Positions 6,776 through 14,879 of a DNA stretch of 33,724 bases are shown piece after piece (the first letter of the stretch is position 1; each line of letters starts with the position of its first letter). Under the pieces are notes generated by a model that searched no databases, was not told where the DNA came from, and saw only the letters and a program-made list of their open reading frames with translations. Source of the stretch: Lactiplantibacillus fabifermentans DSM 21115 (lineage in GTDB: Bacteria; Bacillota; Bacilli; Lactobacillales; Lactobacillaceae). The position numbers and the translations under genes are program-made. The stretch is taken from positions 1 through 33,724 of the forward strand of contig NZ_AYGX02000140.1 in the NCBI RefSeq assembly GCF_000498955.2. Direction: 5' to 3'.

Positions 6776-7937
6776 TTACGTTACGGCCGGAGAATCACAC
6801 GGGCCCCAATTAACCGGTATCTTAACCGGCTTACCAGCAGGTTTAACCATTGACGTTGATGCCATTAATGCCGCTTTAGCGGCGCGACAAGGCGGCTTTG
6901 GCCGCGGCAATCGCCAACAAATTGAACACGACACGGTCACGGTCACGGGTGGGTTACGCCATGGGGTGACATTAGGGTCGCCCCTAGCATTAACGATTCA
7001 AAATCGCGACCACGCCCATTGGCAACAAATTATGGATCCGGTTAGCCCAGCTACTCCAGAAAATAGTTTGCGACAAGTCACGCGACCGCGACCGGGGCAT
7101 GCGGATTTAGTGGGCGGCATGAAATATGGGCACCGCGATTTACGTAACGTGTTAGAACGCTCTTCAGCGCGGGAAACGGCGATGCGCGTCGCGTTAGGTC
7201 AGCTCTGCAAACAATTGTTAGCGCAATTAGATATTGACTTGATTGGCTACGTGCAACAAATTGGGCCCATCCAAGTGCCAGACGACGACAGTTTGGATGT
7301 GGCGGCGTTGCGGCAGGCGGTGACCAGTAACGATTTGCGCATTGTGGCGGACCAACAAGTATCAGCAATTCATGACCTGATTACGGCGACCAAAAAAGCG
7401 GGTGATACGTTAGGTGGTGTCATTCGTGTCGTGGCGACCAATGTGCCGGCCGGCTTAGGCAGTTACACGAATTGGAATACGAAGTTAGATGGGCAATTGG
7501 CGGCTGCCGTGATGGGGGTCAATGCGATGAAAGGCGTCGAGATTGGTGATGGGTTTGCTGCGGCTGCCCGCTACGGCAGTGAAGTTATGGATTCGATTGC
7601 TTGGGATGCGACGACGGGTTGGTCCCGTTTAAGCAATCACTTAGGTGGGTTTGAAGGCGGGATGACCAATGGCATGCCCGTGATTGTCAAAGCGGCCATG
7701 AAGCCCATCCCAACCTTATACAAACCGTTACAAAGTGTCGATATCGACAGTAAAGTCACGCAAAAAGCCAGTGTCGAACGGTCCGATACGACGGCGATTG
7801 TACCCGCATCCATCGTGGTCGAAAGTGTTGTGGCCATTGAGTTGGCCCGGGCGCTAACGGCAACTTTTGATGGCAGTAACTTGGCCCGATTACAAGCGCA
7901 AGTGCACGCCTACCGGGCGGAATTGCAGGTCTATTAA
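6768..7937 (+). CDS. aroC: Chorismate synthase
   Basis: This 389-residue enzyme makes chorismate from EPSP by FMN-dependent 1,4-elimination, the last shikimate-pathway step. Family signatures are clear: GESHGPQLTGILTG at the N-terminus, RPGHADLVGGMKYGHRDLRN, the SSARETAMRVA segment and GGMTNGMP. The length is normal. The start ATG 6768 follows CGGAGGAAC and lies inside the end of the transporter-mutase gene, so translation is probably coupled. Its product is the substrate of the mutase domain encoded just upstream. Confidence 0.97.
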   Translation: MIDYVTAGESHGPQLTGILTGLPAGLTIDVDAINAALAARQGGFGRGNRQQIEHDTVTVTGGLRHGVTLGSPLALTIQNRDHAHWQQIMDPVSPATPENSLRQVTRPRPGHADLVGGMKYGHRDLRNVLERSSARETAMRVALGQLCKQLLAQLDIDLIGYVQQIGPIQVPDDDSLDVAALRQAVTSNDLRIVADQQVSAIHDLITATKKAGDTLGGVIRVVATNVPAGLGSYTNWNTKLDGQLAAAVMGVNAMKGVEIGDGFAAAARYGSEVMDSIAWDATTGWSRLSNHLGGFEGGMTNGMPVIVKAAMKPIPTLYKPLQSVDIDSKVTQKASVERSDTTAIVPASIVVESVVAIELARALTATFDGSNLARLQAQVHAYRAELQVY

Positions 7938-8479
7938 TGAGGCGCGTGCATACGTTAGGGCCGGCCGTAACGGACAGTTATGCGGCCGCGCAAACTTATA
8001 ATCAAGCACATTGGCAGGGTAGCGCCGAAATTATCGGCCATCCGAGCTTTGAAACGCTTTTGACTAACTTGGCGCAATATCCGGGCGACTACTTGCTGAT
8101 TCCGGCGGCCTTTAAGTCACCACAGTTACAAGCGAGTTGGGGCGATATCCACTATGCGTTGTTAGACACGCTGCAACTCCAAGCGACATTTATAACGCCA
8201 CTTGCACCGTTAGTCGTGGTGCAGCGGTTATCGGCCGACAATCGCGTCGGTTACACGCACGCGGCGACCGCGCAACTCTTAGCGCGCAGCGTCCATGGCG
8301 TGACCGTGCAAACCGCCGCAAGTAAATATCAGGCCTATCAGTTATATCAAAAAAACTTGGCGGCGTATGTGTTGACTAATGAAAAAAACGTCACGTTAAC
8401 TGCCGATGAACGGATTATTAAACGGCTGACACCGCCGATGGTGTGGTGTCTCTATCAAATTAACGAGGTGTTGGAATGA
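7937..8479 (+). CDS. BacA/prephenate-dehydratase-like protein
   Basis: This 180-residue protein begins VHTLGPAVTDSYAAA, like the LGPxGT start of prephenate-binding enzymes. It continues with LLIPAAF where dehydratases have VPIENS, and has an AAYVLTNE segment and an ending PPMVWCLYQI. From memory these resemble Bacillus BacA (prephenate decarboxylase; TLGPEGTSS, IVPHAY, IALTNE, PMSWSLF). The Thr-Arg-Phe catalytic motif and the ACT domain of classical PheA are missing. It overlaps aroC by one base and aroA by 4. Its place in an operon whose leader senses Phe suggests prephenate to phenylpyruvate conversion, but decarboxylation is an alternative. The assignment is by remembered motifs, not a search. 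Confidence 0.65.
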   Translation: MRRVHTLGPAVTDSYAAAQTYNQAHWQGSAEIIGHPSFETLLTNLAQYPGDYLLIPAAFKSPQLQASWGDIHYALLDTLQLQATFITPLAPLVVVQRLSADNRVGYTHAATAQLLARSVHGVTVQTAASKYQAYQLYQKNLAAYVLTNEKNVTLTADERIIKRLTPPMVWCLYQINEVLE

Positions 8480-9783
8480 AAAAATTGAGTACACAACCTA
8501 AAAATGGGTTACATGGTCAATTGGCGGTGCCGGGTGATAAGAGTATTTCCCACCGGGTCTTAATATTAGGGGCCGTTAGCCACGGGACGACGACGGTTCA
8601 TCATTTTTTAACGGCGGCCGATTGTTTATCGACTTTGACCGCTTTACGGGCCTTAGGGGTACCGATTGAACAAGCGGGTTCGACGGTGCAAGTCACTGGC
8701 CGTGGTTGGCACGGCTTAACGGCCGCCAAACAATCGTTAGACCTTGGAAATGCCGGCACCGGCACGCGGCTATTAGCTGGTTTACTGGCAGGGCAGTCGT
8801 TTGACAGTACCTTAATCGGCGATGCGTCACTCAGTCAACGCCCAATGCAGCGCGTGGCGACGCCGTTAGCCGCCCTTGGTGCCCAAATCGACTTATCGGC
8901 CGGACATTTACCGATGCGCATCCATGGTCAAAACTTACATGCGACGCATGTTCAGATGACGGTTGCGAGTGCGCAAGTTAAAAGTGCGCTGATTTTAGCG
9001 GCCTTACAAGCCGACGGACCGAGCACGATTATGGAAACTCTCCCGACGCGTGACCATACCGAACGGCTGGTCCGGGCCTTTGGCGGTGACGTACAGACGG
9101 CCGGTGATCAGCGGACAGTAACGGTGCAACCGCGGCCACAACTGCATGGTCAAACCTTAACGATTCCCGGGGACATGTCGTCGGCAGCTTTCTTCATGAC
9201 CGCGGCAGCAATCGTGCCACATTCCCAAGTGACGTTAACGGATGTCGGTTTGAATCCGACGCGGACTGGCTTATTACAAATCTTGCAACGCATGGGTGGT
9301 CAAGTGACGGTCACCCCGCAAGTCAATCCGGGCGAACCACTGGGAACGGTGACCGTTACTGCCAGTCAGCTCCGGCCAATCACCTTAACGGCTAGTGACA
9401 TTCCGGCAGTCATTGACGAATTACCACTAGTTGCTTTGTTGGCGGCAACTGCTAACGGCGTGAGCCGGATTACGGGCGCGGAAGAATTGCGCTACAAAGA
9501 AACGGACCGGATTGCGACGATTGTTGCCGAGTTACGCAAGTTAGGGGTCAACATCACGGCGTTATCCGATGGTTTCGTCATTGATGGCCGGTCACCATGG
9601 CACGTTGTTGATTCGCAATTGGCGAGTCACGGCGATCATCGGATTGGCATGATGCTAGCCATTGCGGCGTTGCGGGTATCGACGCCGTTACAACTGACAG
9701 ACGCCGGGGCGGTCGATATTTCGTATCCGACATTTTTTGATGATTTAGCGCAGTTATTACCAGCAAAGGCGGTGCTAGCATGA
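8476..9783 (+). CDS. aroA: EPSP synthase (3-phosphoshikimate 1-carboxyvinyltransferase)
   Basis: This 435-residue enzyme joins shikimate-3-phosphate and PEP. Motifs run in order: GDKSISHR, LDLGNAGTGTRLLAG, SQRPM, SAQVKSA, RDHTERL, IPGDMSSAAFF, NPTRTG and EELRYKETDRI. The combination GDKS, SAQVK, RDHTE and NPTR matches the class II EPSP synthase signature (the class known for lower glyphosate sensitivity). The ATG overlaps the preceding stop (ATGA), and the end overlaps tyrA in the same way, so translation is coupled. Confidence 0.97.
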   Translation: MKKLSTQPKNGLHGQLAVPGDKSISHRVLILGAVSHGTTTVHHFLTAADCLSTLTALRALGVPIEQAGSTVQVTGRGWHGLTAAKQSLDLGNAGTGTRLLAGLLAGQSFDSTLIGDASLSQRPMQRVATPLAALGAQIDLSAGHLPMRIHGQNLHATHVQMTVASAQVKSALILAALQADGPSTIMETLPTRDHTERLVRAFGGDVQTAGDQRTVTVQPRPQLHGQTLTIPGDMSSAAFFMTAAAIVPHSQVTLTDVGLNPTRTGLLQILQRMGGQVTVTPQVNPGEPLGTVTVTASQLRPITLTASDIPAVIDELPLVALLAATANGVSRITGAEELRYKETDRIATIVAELRKLGVNITALSDGFVIDGRSPWHVVDSQLASHGDHRIGMMLAIAALRVSTPLQLTDAGAVDISYPTFFDDLAQLLPAKAVLA

Positions 9784-10877
9784 CGAAAGTGTTAATCAAT
9801 GGTCTCGGACTGATTGGGAGTTCGTTGGCCTTAGCCATCAAACAAGTTGCGCCGGCCGTCACGATTGTGGGCAGTGACAGGCAGTCAGCAACTTTAAGCC
9901 AGGCCCAAGCGCATCAAATCGTTGATGAAGTTACGACCGATTTCTCAAAGGCAGCTTTAGCAGCCGATGTCATTATTTTAGCGGGTCCGGTCAGTGTGAT
10001 TACGGCGAATTTAGCCGAGTTGGCGACGTTAACTTTAAAACCGCACGTCTTAGTGACCGATGTTGGTAGCACCAAACAGAGTGTCATGCGCGCGGCACGA
10101 CCGTTGCAACAGCAAGGCATCACCTTTATCGGCGGTCATCCGCTGGCAGGGTCCCATAAGTCCGGCGTGTTAGCGGGGCGCGCCAATTTGTTTGAAAATG
10201 CGTACTACTTGTTGGTGCCAGGCTTGGCTGATACTGCCGCTATCCAACAACTTCAACAGTTATTGCGGGGTTTACATGTCAAATGGTTGACGGTCACCGC
10301 CATCCAGCATGACCGGTTGGTGAGTCAAATCAGCCATCTGCCACACGTGGTGGCGGCCGCCTTAGTGAATCAGACACAAAATACGCTGGCCGATTCACCC
10401 CTTGGGTTACGACTAGCGGCGGGCGGGTTTAAAAGTATCACGCGGATTGCTTCGGCGGACCCGACCATGTGGACGGCTATCTTGTTGAACAACGCCACCC
10501 AAATAACCAGTGGTTTACAGGGATATATTGATGAACTAACTCAAGTTCAGGCTGCGATTACCGCCAAAAATGAGCCGGCCATTACCCGATTTTTCACCCA
10601 GGCCAAAACAACTCGCGACGCTTTAGGTCCCGAACGTTTGGGCAGTTTACCAAACTTTTACGATTTATTTTTAAATGTTCCGGATCAAGTGGGCGCATTA
10701 GCCGATGTGACGCAGCGGTTAGCGGCGGCGCGGCTTAATTTAGTGAATATTCATATTTTAGAAATTCGGGAAGAAGTCGACGGGGTCTTACAATTAACGT
10801 TTGACTCTGCCGCCACCCAAACTCAAGCGGCGCAGTTATTGGCCGCGGCCAACTATCAGATTGTGAGGAAAAGCTAA
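9780..10877 (+). CDS. tyrA: Prephenate dehydrogenase with ACT domain
   Basis: This 365-residue enzyme converts prephenate to 4-hydroxyphenylpyruvate with NAD(P). The N-terminal Rossmann fold shows GLGLIGSSLALAIK, followed by TDVGSTKQSV, GGHPLAGSHKSG and the helical dimerisation domain (HDRLVSQISHLPHVV). Residues from about 290 form an ACT domain (NVPDQVGALADVTQRLAAA), which normally gives feedback inhibition by tyrosine. It overlaps aroA by 4 bases and aroK by 1. Together with the mutase domain in this operon it completes the chorismate-to-tyrosine branch except for the aminotransferase. Confidence 0.96.
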   Translation: MTKVLINGLGLIGSSLALAIKQVAPAVTIVGSDRQSATLSQAQAHQIVDEVTTDFSKAALAADVIILAGPVSVITANLAELATLTLKPHVLVTDVGSTKQSVMRAARPLQQQGITFIGGHPLAGSHKSGVLAGRANLFENAYYLLVPGLADTAAIQQLQQLLRGLHVKWLTVTAIQHDRLVSQISHLPHVVAAALVNQTQNTLADSPLGLRLAAGGFKSITRIASADPTMWTAILLNNATQITSGLQGYIDELTQVQAAITAKNEPAITRFFTQAKTTRDALGPERLGSLPNFYDLFLNVPDQVGALADVTQRLAAARLNLVNIHILEIREEVDGVLQLTFDSAATQTQAAQLLAAANYQIVRKS

Positions 10878-11395
10878 TGGAAGCGATATTAATTGGATTC
10901 ATGGGAAGTGGCAAAACGACGGTCGGCCAATTATTGGCGCAACGATTACAAACGGCCCATGCCGACTTGGATGATTTGATTGTCCAAGCTGCGGGGCGCC
11001 CGATTACGCAAATTTTTGCGGAACACGGAGAGCCATACTTTCGGGGGTTAGAGCAACAGACCCTCCGCCAAGCGATGCGAGGTGCCGGCGTGTTATCAAC
11101 GGGCGGTGGCACTCCTACCGTGGCGGCAAATGCGACCATTTTGACGCACAGTCCGATTCCGGTCATTTGGCTGCAAGCTAGCGATGCCACGATTTTAAAG
11201 CGGGTCACCGGCGATACGCAACGTCCGTTAGTCAATGAGTTGAAAGTCGATGAGCTATTAGCCTTAAAACATCGCCGCGAACGATTGTATGCCGCGGCGG
11301 CTGATTTAATTATGCCGACCGATGCGTTAACCCCCGTAAAAATTGTCCAGGCGATCACTGACTGGTTGGCACAACCGCAAGTTCATCGCGCTTAG
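10877..11395 (+). CDS. aroK: Shikimate kinase
   Basis: This 172-residue P-loop kinase phosphorylates shikimate. It has the Walker A motif GFMGSGKTT, shikimate-binding residues in ADLDDLI and FRGLEQQ, the STGGGTP glycine-rich site and the LID Arg in TGDTQRPLVN. It is the last gene of the operon, joined to tyrA by a TAATG overlap. No strong terminator follows; a weak hairpin GTTAACTA / TAGTTGAC at about 11399-11423 lacks a T-run, so some read-through into the CPBP gene is possible. Confidence 0.96.
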   Translation: MEAILIGFMGSGKTTVGQLLAQRLQTAHADLDDLIVQAAGRPITQIFAEHGEPYFRGLEQQTLRQAMRGAGVLSTGGGTPTVAANATILTHSPIPVIWLQASDATILKRVTGDTQRPLVNELKVDELLALKHRRERLYAAAADLIMPTDALTPVKIVQAITDWLAQPQVHRA

Positions 11396-11487
11396 TAAGT
11401 TAACTAGGCATTGGGTAGTTGACGCGCAATACTTAACTTTGAAGGGCCCCGCTAACTTATTAATAACACTCACCGCAATTCACTCAC

Positions 11488-11493
11488 TATAAT
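11488..11493 (+). promoter_or_regulatory. -10 box upstream of the CPBP gene
   Basis: A consensus TATAAT 17 bases before the first possible GTG start suggests that the CPBP gene has its own promoter. No good -35 is visible. Confidence 0.5.
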
Positions 11494-11521
11494 CAGAGCT
11501 AAAAGTAGGGTGGTGAGTAGC

Positions 11522-12262
11522 GTGGCACAGTTAAAAAAGTATGAGTTTCTGGGCGTGTATGGCGTCTTGGTTGGCTTATTCGTTTTGTTAGAATCGTGGC
11601 CGATGCATTTATGGCAAGATACGCTGTTGCGACTTGGTATCGCGGGATTGGCGTGTGCTTGGTATCGGTGGCGGTTTAAGCATTGGTCGTTTTGGCGGCC
11701 CGCGTTACCACTTTGGCGCCAACTCGTGATTAGCTTAGTGGTGTTTGCTCTTGTATTTCCGAAAAACGCCGGCATGTTAGAAAATACGTATTACACTTTT
11801 TATCAACCCGTTAAGTTGATTTTACCGGCGATTTTAATCGGGATTGGCCCGGCGGTGATGGAGGAAGTCTTTTGCCGCGGGTTACTGTTAGCCGGTTTTT
11901 GGTGGTTGTTAGCCCGGACCAATCCGTTTAATCGCTACTTTGGCGCTAGCAGTCTGAGTGCAGTGATCTTTGCGGTGACGCATTTAAATAATTTATTTTA
12001 TGGGAACGCCGTATCGACGGTCTTATTTCAAGTGGCCGAAACGTTTGTGATGGGCTTAGTGCTAGCCTTGATTACGCTAGCAACCCATGCGCTCTGGGGC
12101 GCGATTGGCTTTCACTTTTTGTTCGATTTAGCGCCGATTGGGACTTTTGATATGAGTACGCCACTGACGGTTAGCGAGTTTGGTTTTGAAATGTTGACGT
12201 TAATTCCGATGTTGCTCGTGGCGGTGATTGGGTTATGGTATTTAGCCCGTCGCCAAAAATAA
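11522..12262 (+). CDS. CPBP-family intramembrane metalloprotease
   Basis: This protein of about 246 residues has 6-7 membrane segments. It carries the CPBP (Abi) protease motifs: EEVFCRG (ExxxR type) near the middle, FAVTHLNN (the FxxxH motif), and HFLFD near the C-terminus (HxxxN/D). Such proteins process prenylated or hydrophobic substrates, and some give immunity to bacteriocins; no bacteriocin gene is visible here. The start is uncertain: GTG 11510, 11513 or 11522. I prefer 11522 because AGGGTGG then lies at workable spacing. It is separated from aroK by 110-126 bases with its own -10 box, so it is probably not functionally part of the operon. Confidence 0.8.
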   Translation: MAQLKKYEFLGVYGVLVGLFVLLESWPMHLWQDTLLRLGIAGLACAWYRWRFKHWSFWRPALPLWRQLVISLVVFALVFPKNAGMLENTYYTFYQPVKLILPAILIGIGPAVMEEVFCRGLLLAGFWWLLARTNPFNRYFGASSLSAVIFAVTHLNNLFYGNAVSTVLFQVAETFVMGLVLALITLATHALWGAIGFHFLFDLAPIGTFDMSTPLTVSEFGFEMLTLIPMLLVAVIGLWYLARRQK

Positions 12263-12278
12263 AGTCTTCGAATGTTGG

Positions 12279-12316
12279 CCTCCAGCAAGTTAACTTGCTG
12301 GAGGGATGTCTTTTTT
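12279..12316 (+). terminator. Perfect-palindrome terminator of the CPBP gene
   Basis: A perfect 26-bp palindrome CCTCCAGCAAGTT / AACTTGCTGGAGG is followed by GATGTC and TTTTTT. The stem sequence equals the terminal inverted repeat of the structured element at 30412-30588, so it may be a collapsed copy of that element reused as a terminator. Confidence 0.75.
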
Positions 12317-12340
12317 AATGACACCTATTATTTGAACAGT

Positions 12341-12380
12341 ACAATACAGGAGTCACCACTAGTGGTGACTCCTGTATTGT
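12341..12380. repeat. 40-bp perfect palindrome
   Basis: ACAATACAGGAGTCACCACT is followed immediately by its exact reverse complement, with the axis at 12360/12361 and no spacer. There is no T-run on either side. It lies between the convergent CPBP and mntH genes and is bracketed by TGACACC (12319-12325) and GGTGTCA (12435-12441). It could form a cruciform or a loop-less RNA hairpin, or be the core of a small mobile repeat. Confidence 0.85.
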
Positions 12381-12438
12381 GTCTAATCGATAGCGACAAT
12401 TGATCAGTATCCGAAAGTTTGCTCCCAGACTTTTGGTG

Positions 12439-13764
12439 TCAAAACATGGCAATAATCAAATAAATATTCAATATCGTAATAATACCAGCGAGCGCGTAAC
12501 CGCCCCAAGTGGTCCACCACCGATTAACGTGGGCCCCCATTAATTGGGGATTACTAGTCAGTTTGACCATCGGGAATAAAGTAAATGGTAAGGCCACACT
12601 CAACGCGACTTGCGCATAAATGATCAAATTTTCAAAAGTTTGGTCTTGAAAGCCGACGAGACAACCGATGATAATAATTGGAATCAAGGTGACTAAGCGG
12701 GTGAGTAACCGCCGTTGCCATAAGGGCAGGCGAATATGCAAGTAGCCTTCCATGACGATTTGTCCCGCTAAAGTACTCGTAATCGACGAAATTAGGCCGG
12801 TGATTAATAGCGCAAATGCAAATAGCCAACTCATCATGGGACTAGCTAAGCTGCCGACGACCGCCGTACTTTTTAGCCCGTTAAAAACGGCTTGCAAACT
12901 GGCTAAGGCATGACTGTGGCCGAAAAATAGGGTGCCACCTAAGACTAATAATAGCGCGTTGATTAAAAAGGCCGCCACTAAATGGACGTTCGAATCCCAG
13001 TTGGCAAAGCGCAATGCTTCGTGAACTTGCTTGGGGTCATGATAGTCGTAGCGCCGGCTTTGAGCGAGGGACGAATGTAAATATAAATTGTGCGGCATAA
13101 TCGTGGCCCCTAAAATCCCTAAACTCAAAACTAACGCTGTGTGATTTTTGAAGATTAAGCTCGTGGGTAGTAGTCCCGCAAGCACAGCACTGCTATTAAC
13201 GTGGGCGCGGCCAACTTCTAAGCCGAAAATAATGCCGACAGTTAAGATGGCTGCTAAGACCATGAATTCGATGCGACGAATCCCAAAGCGTAAAAATAAG
13301 AGCACGACTAAGACATCGCCAATGGTCAATAAAATCCCAGCTAGGAGCGGTAAGCCGAATAACAATTTCAACGCAATCGCCGTCCCAATCACGCCGGTCA
13401 GGTCAGTAGCCATCATGGCAACTTCGTTTAAAATCCAGGCGGCGTAACGCCACGGTTTCGGAAGTTGCGCGGCAATCGCTTGCGCCAAGTCTTGTCGTGC
13501 CACCACGCCTAACTTAATGGCCAGCATTTGCATGAACATCGCGACGATAATCGCTAAGGCCAGCACTGTGAGCAAGTGATATTGAAATTGGCCGCCACCC
13601 GCAAGCGAGGTCAGCCAGTTGCCGGGATCCATGTAACCGACCGCCACGAGGGCACCCGGGCCGCTGTAGGCGAGAAACTTTTGCCAAAAGGCGGTTTGAT
13701 AAACGTCCGGGACGGCGACACTTTCATTAATTTCCGCTAAGCTTTTTTCGTTAGTTTTGGACAA
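12439..13764 (-). CDS. mntH: Nramp-family divalent metal (Mn/Fe) transporter
   Basis: This 441-residue proton-coupled metal importer has 11-12 membrane helices. The metal-binding motif in helix 1 is present as GYMDPGNW (DPGN), and helix 6 has GATIMPHNLYLH (MPH). The length is typical of MntH. I start at TTG 13764, where AGGAGG lies 9 bases upstream; this start overlaps the end of hemH by 14 bases, so the pair is probably translationally coupled. Coupling to ferrochelatase hints that it may deliver iron as well as manganese, but the sequence cannot separate these. Confidence 0.93.
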   Translation of the reverse strand: MSKTNEKSLAEINESVAVPDVYQTAFWQKFLAYSGPGALVAVGYMDPGNWLTSLAGGGQFQYHLLTVLALAIIVAMFMQMLAIKLGVVARQDLAQAIAAQLPKPWRYAAWILNEVAMMATDLTGVIGTAIALKLLFGLPLLAGILLTIGDVLVVLLFLRFGIRRIEFMVLAAILTVGIIFGLEVGRAHVNSSAVLAGLLPTSLIFKNHTALVLSLGILGATIMPHNLYLHSSLAQSRRYDYHDPKQVHEALRFANWDSNVHLVAAFLINALLLVLGGTLFFGHSHALASLQAVFNGLKSTAVVGSLASPMMSWLFAFALLITGLISSITSTLAGQIVMEGYLHIRLPLWQRRLLTRLVTLIPIIIIGCLVGFQDQTFENLIIYAQVALSVALPFTLFPMVKLTSNPQLMGAHVNRWWTTWGGYALAGIITILNIYLIIAMF

Positions 13765-14710
13765 CGGCGGCCGCCTCCTGCCAGCGAGTTGCAAGGCTCG
13801 CTAAAAATTCGGCGAAGCGCTCGTCGGCGTTTAAACAAGGCATGACGTCAAAGCGGTCGCCACCGCTGGCTTTAAAGGTCTGATAATTTTGCACATTATC
13901 CTCTTCTAACGTCTCTAAGCAGTCGCACACAAATGAGGGGGTGACGATTAACACATTGCGTTTGCCAAGTTCGACTAGTTGCATTAATTTGTTCTTCAAA
14001 TACGGCTTGAGCCAGGGCATCGGGCCGAACTTCGATTGATAGGCCGTGATAATCTTATCGCTAGGAACGGCAGGCATCCGAGCGGCCACCGCGGCGGTAG
14101 TTGCCCGACATTCATCCAAATACGGGTCGCCGTGATGGACCATCGCGGTTGGAATACTATGGTAGCTAAAGATGACCGCATCGTAAGTATGTTTTTGATA
14201 GGCGGTGGTGATTTTATGCGCTAAGAGTTGCTGGTAATCCGTTTCATCATAAAAATGTTTGATGATGGTCATCGGCACCGCCGCGGCTTCCGCCTGATTA
14301 ATAATGGATTGGTGCGTGCTTTGGGTGTATTGGGGGAAGAGCGGCAAAACGGTGATATGCTCACAGCCGTCCGCGTGCATGGCTTGCAAGGTGGCCGCAA
14401 TATCGGGTTGGCCGTAAGTCATCGCCAAACGGACGTCCCAGTCTGGCAACGCGGCTTGAACTTTAGTCGTTAATTGTTGACTATAAACGATGAGCGGCGA
14501 ACCGGCTGGTAGCCACGTGTCACGATAAAAAGTGGCTGACCGCCACGAACGCATCGGTAAGATGATGCCACGTAAGAGTGGTTGCCACAACACTTTAGGC
14601 ATTTCAATAACGCTTTGGTCGCTCAAAAATTCTTTTAAGTAGCGTTTCACATCCGGCGTTTGGGGACTAGCCGGGGACCCTAAATTGACGAGTAATAATC
14701 CAGATTTCAT
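13751..14710 (-). CDS. hemH: Ferrochelatase (HemH/CpfC)
   Basis: This 319-residue soluble enzyme inserts Fe2+ into a porphyrin, coproporphyrin in Gram-positives. It opens GLLLVNLGSPASP, has the catalytic His in FSYHSIP and the metal-site acidic stretch in CDCLETLEED. Both key positions, His and Glu, are intact. AAGAAGG lies 8 bases before the ATG. It is the first gene of a hemH-mntH pair. No other heme gene is in the window; plantarum-group lactobacilli generally lack the rest of the pathway and use exogenous heme, so the role here is unclear. Confidence 0.95.
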   Translation of the reverse strand: MKSGLLLVNLGSPASPQTPDVKRYLKEFLSDQSVIEMPKVLWQPLLRGIILPMRSWRSATFYRDTWLPAGSPLIVYSQQLTTKVQAALPDWDVRLAMTYGQPDIAATLQAMHADGCEHITVLPLFPQYTQSTHQSIINQAEAAAVPMTIIKHFYDETDYQQLLAHKITTAYQKHTYDAVIFSYHSIPTAMVHHGDPYLDECRATTAAVAARMPAVPSDKIITAYQSKFGPMPWLKPYLKNKLMQLVELGKRNVLIVTPSFVCDCLETLEEDNVQNYQTFKASGGDRFDVMPCLNADERFAEFLASLATRWQEAAAVVQN

Positions 14711-14729
14711 AACGACGCCTTCTTAGACT

Positions 14730-14748
14730 TATTATTAAATAAATAATA
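14730..14748 (-). promoter_or_regulatory. Inverted repeat in the hemH promoter region
   Basis: TATTATT-AAATA-AATAATA is a perfect AT-rich inverted repeat 20 bases upstream of hemH. Its shape is reminiscent of Fur/PerR-family operators but does not match a consensus exactly. A metal-responsive repressor is a reasonable but unproven reading. Confidence 0.4.
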
Positions 14749-14842
14749 GCATAAATCATTTGTTGCGCGGGGTGAAAATGGCTTAACAATGCGGTTTATC
14801 GTGTGATAACTTAACCAGTGTTAGCAAACTTTATACATAAAT

Positions 14843-14873
14843 ACCCGCATTTGACAGCGCGACAAATGCGGGT
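14843..14873 (-). terminator. Hairpin downstream of mmuP
   Basis: ACCCGCATTTG and CAAATGCGGGT pair around a 9-base loop just after the mmuP stop. In the mmuP direction the tail is ATTTATG, a weak T-run, so termination strength is uncertain. Confidence 0.6.
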
Positions 14874-14879
14874 AAAAAA

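Noticed and set aside
11399-11423. Hairpin GTTAACTA/TAGTTGAC after aroK as operon terminator
   Set aside because: Weak stem with a G-U pair and no T-run.
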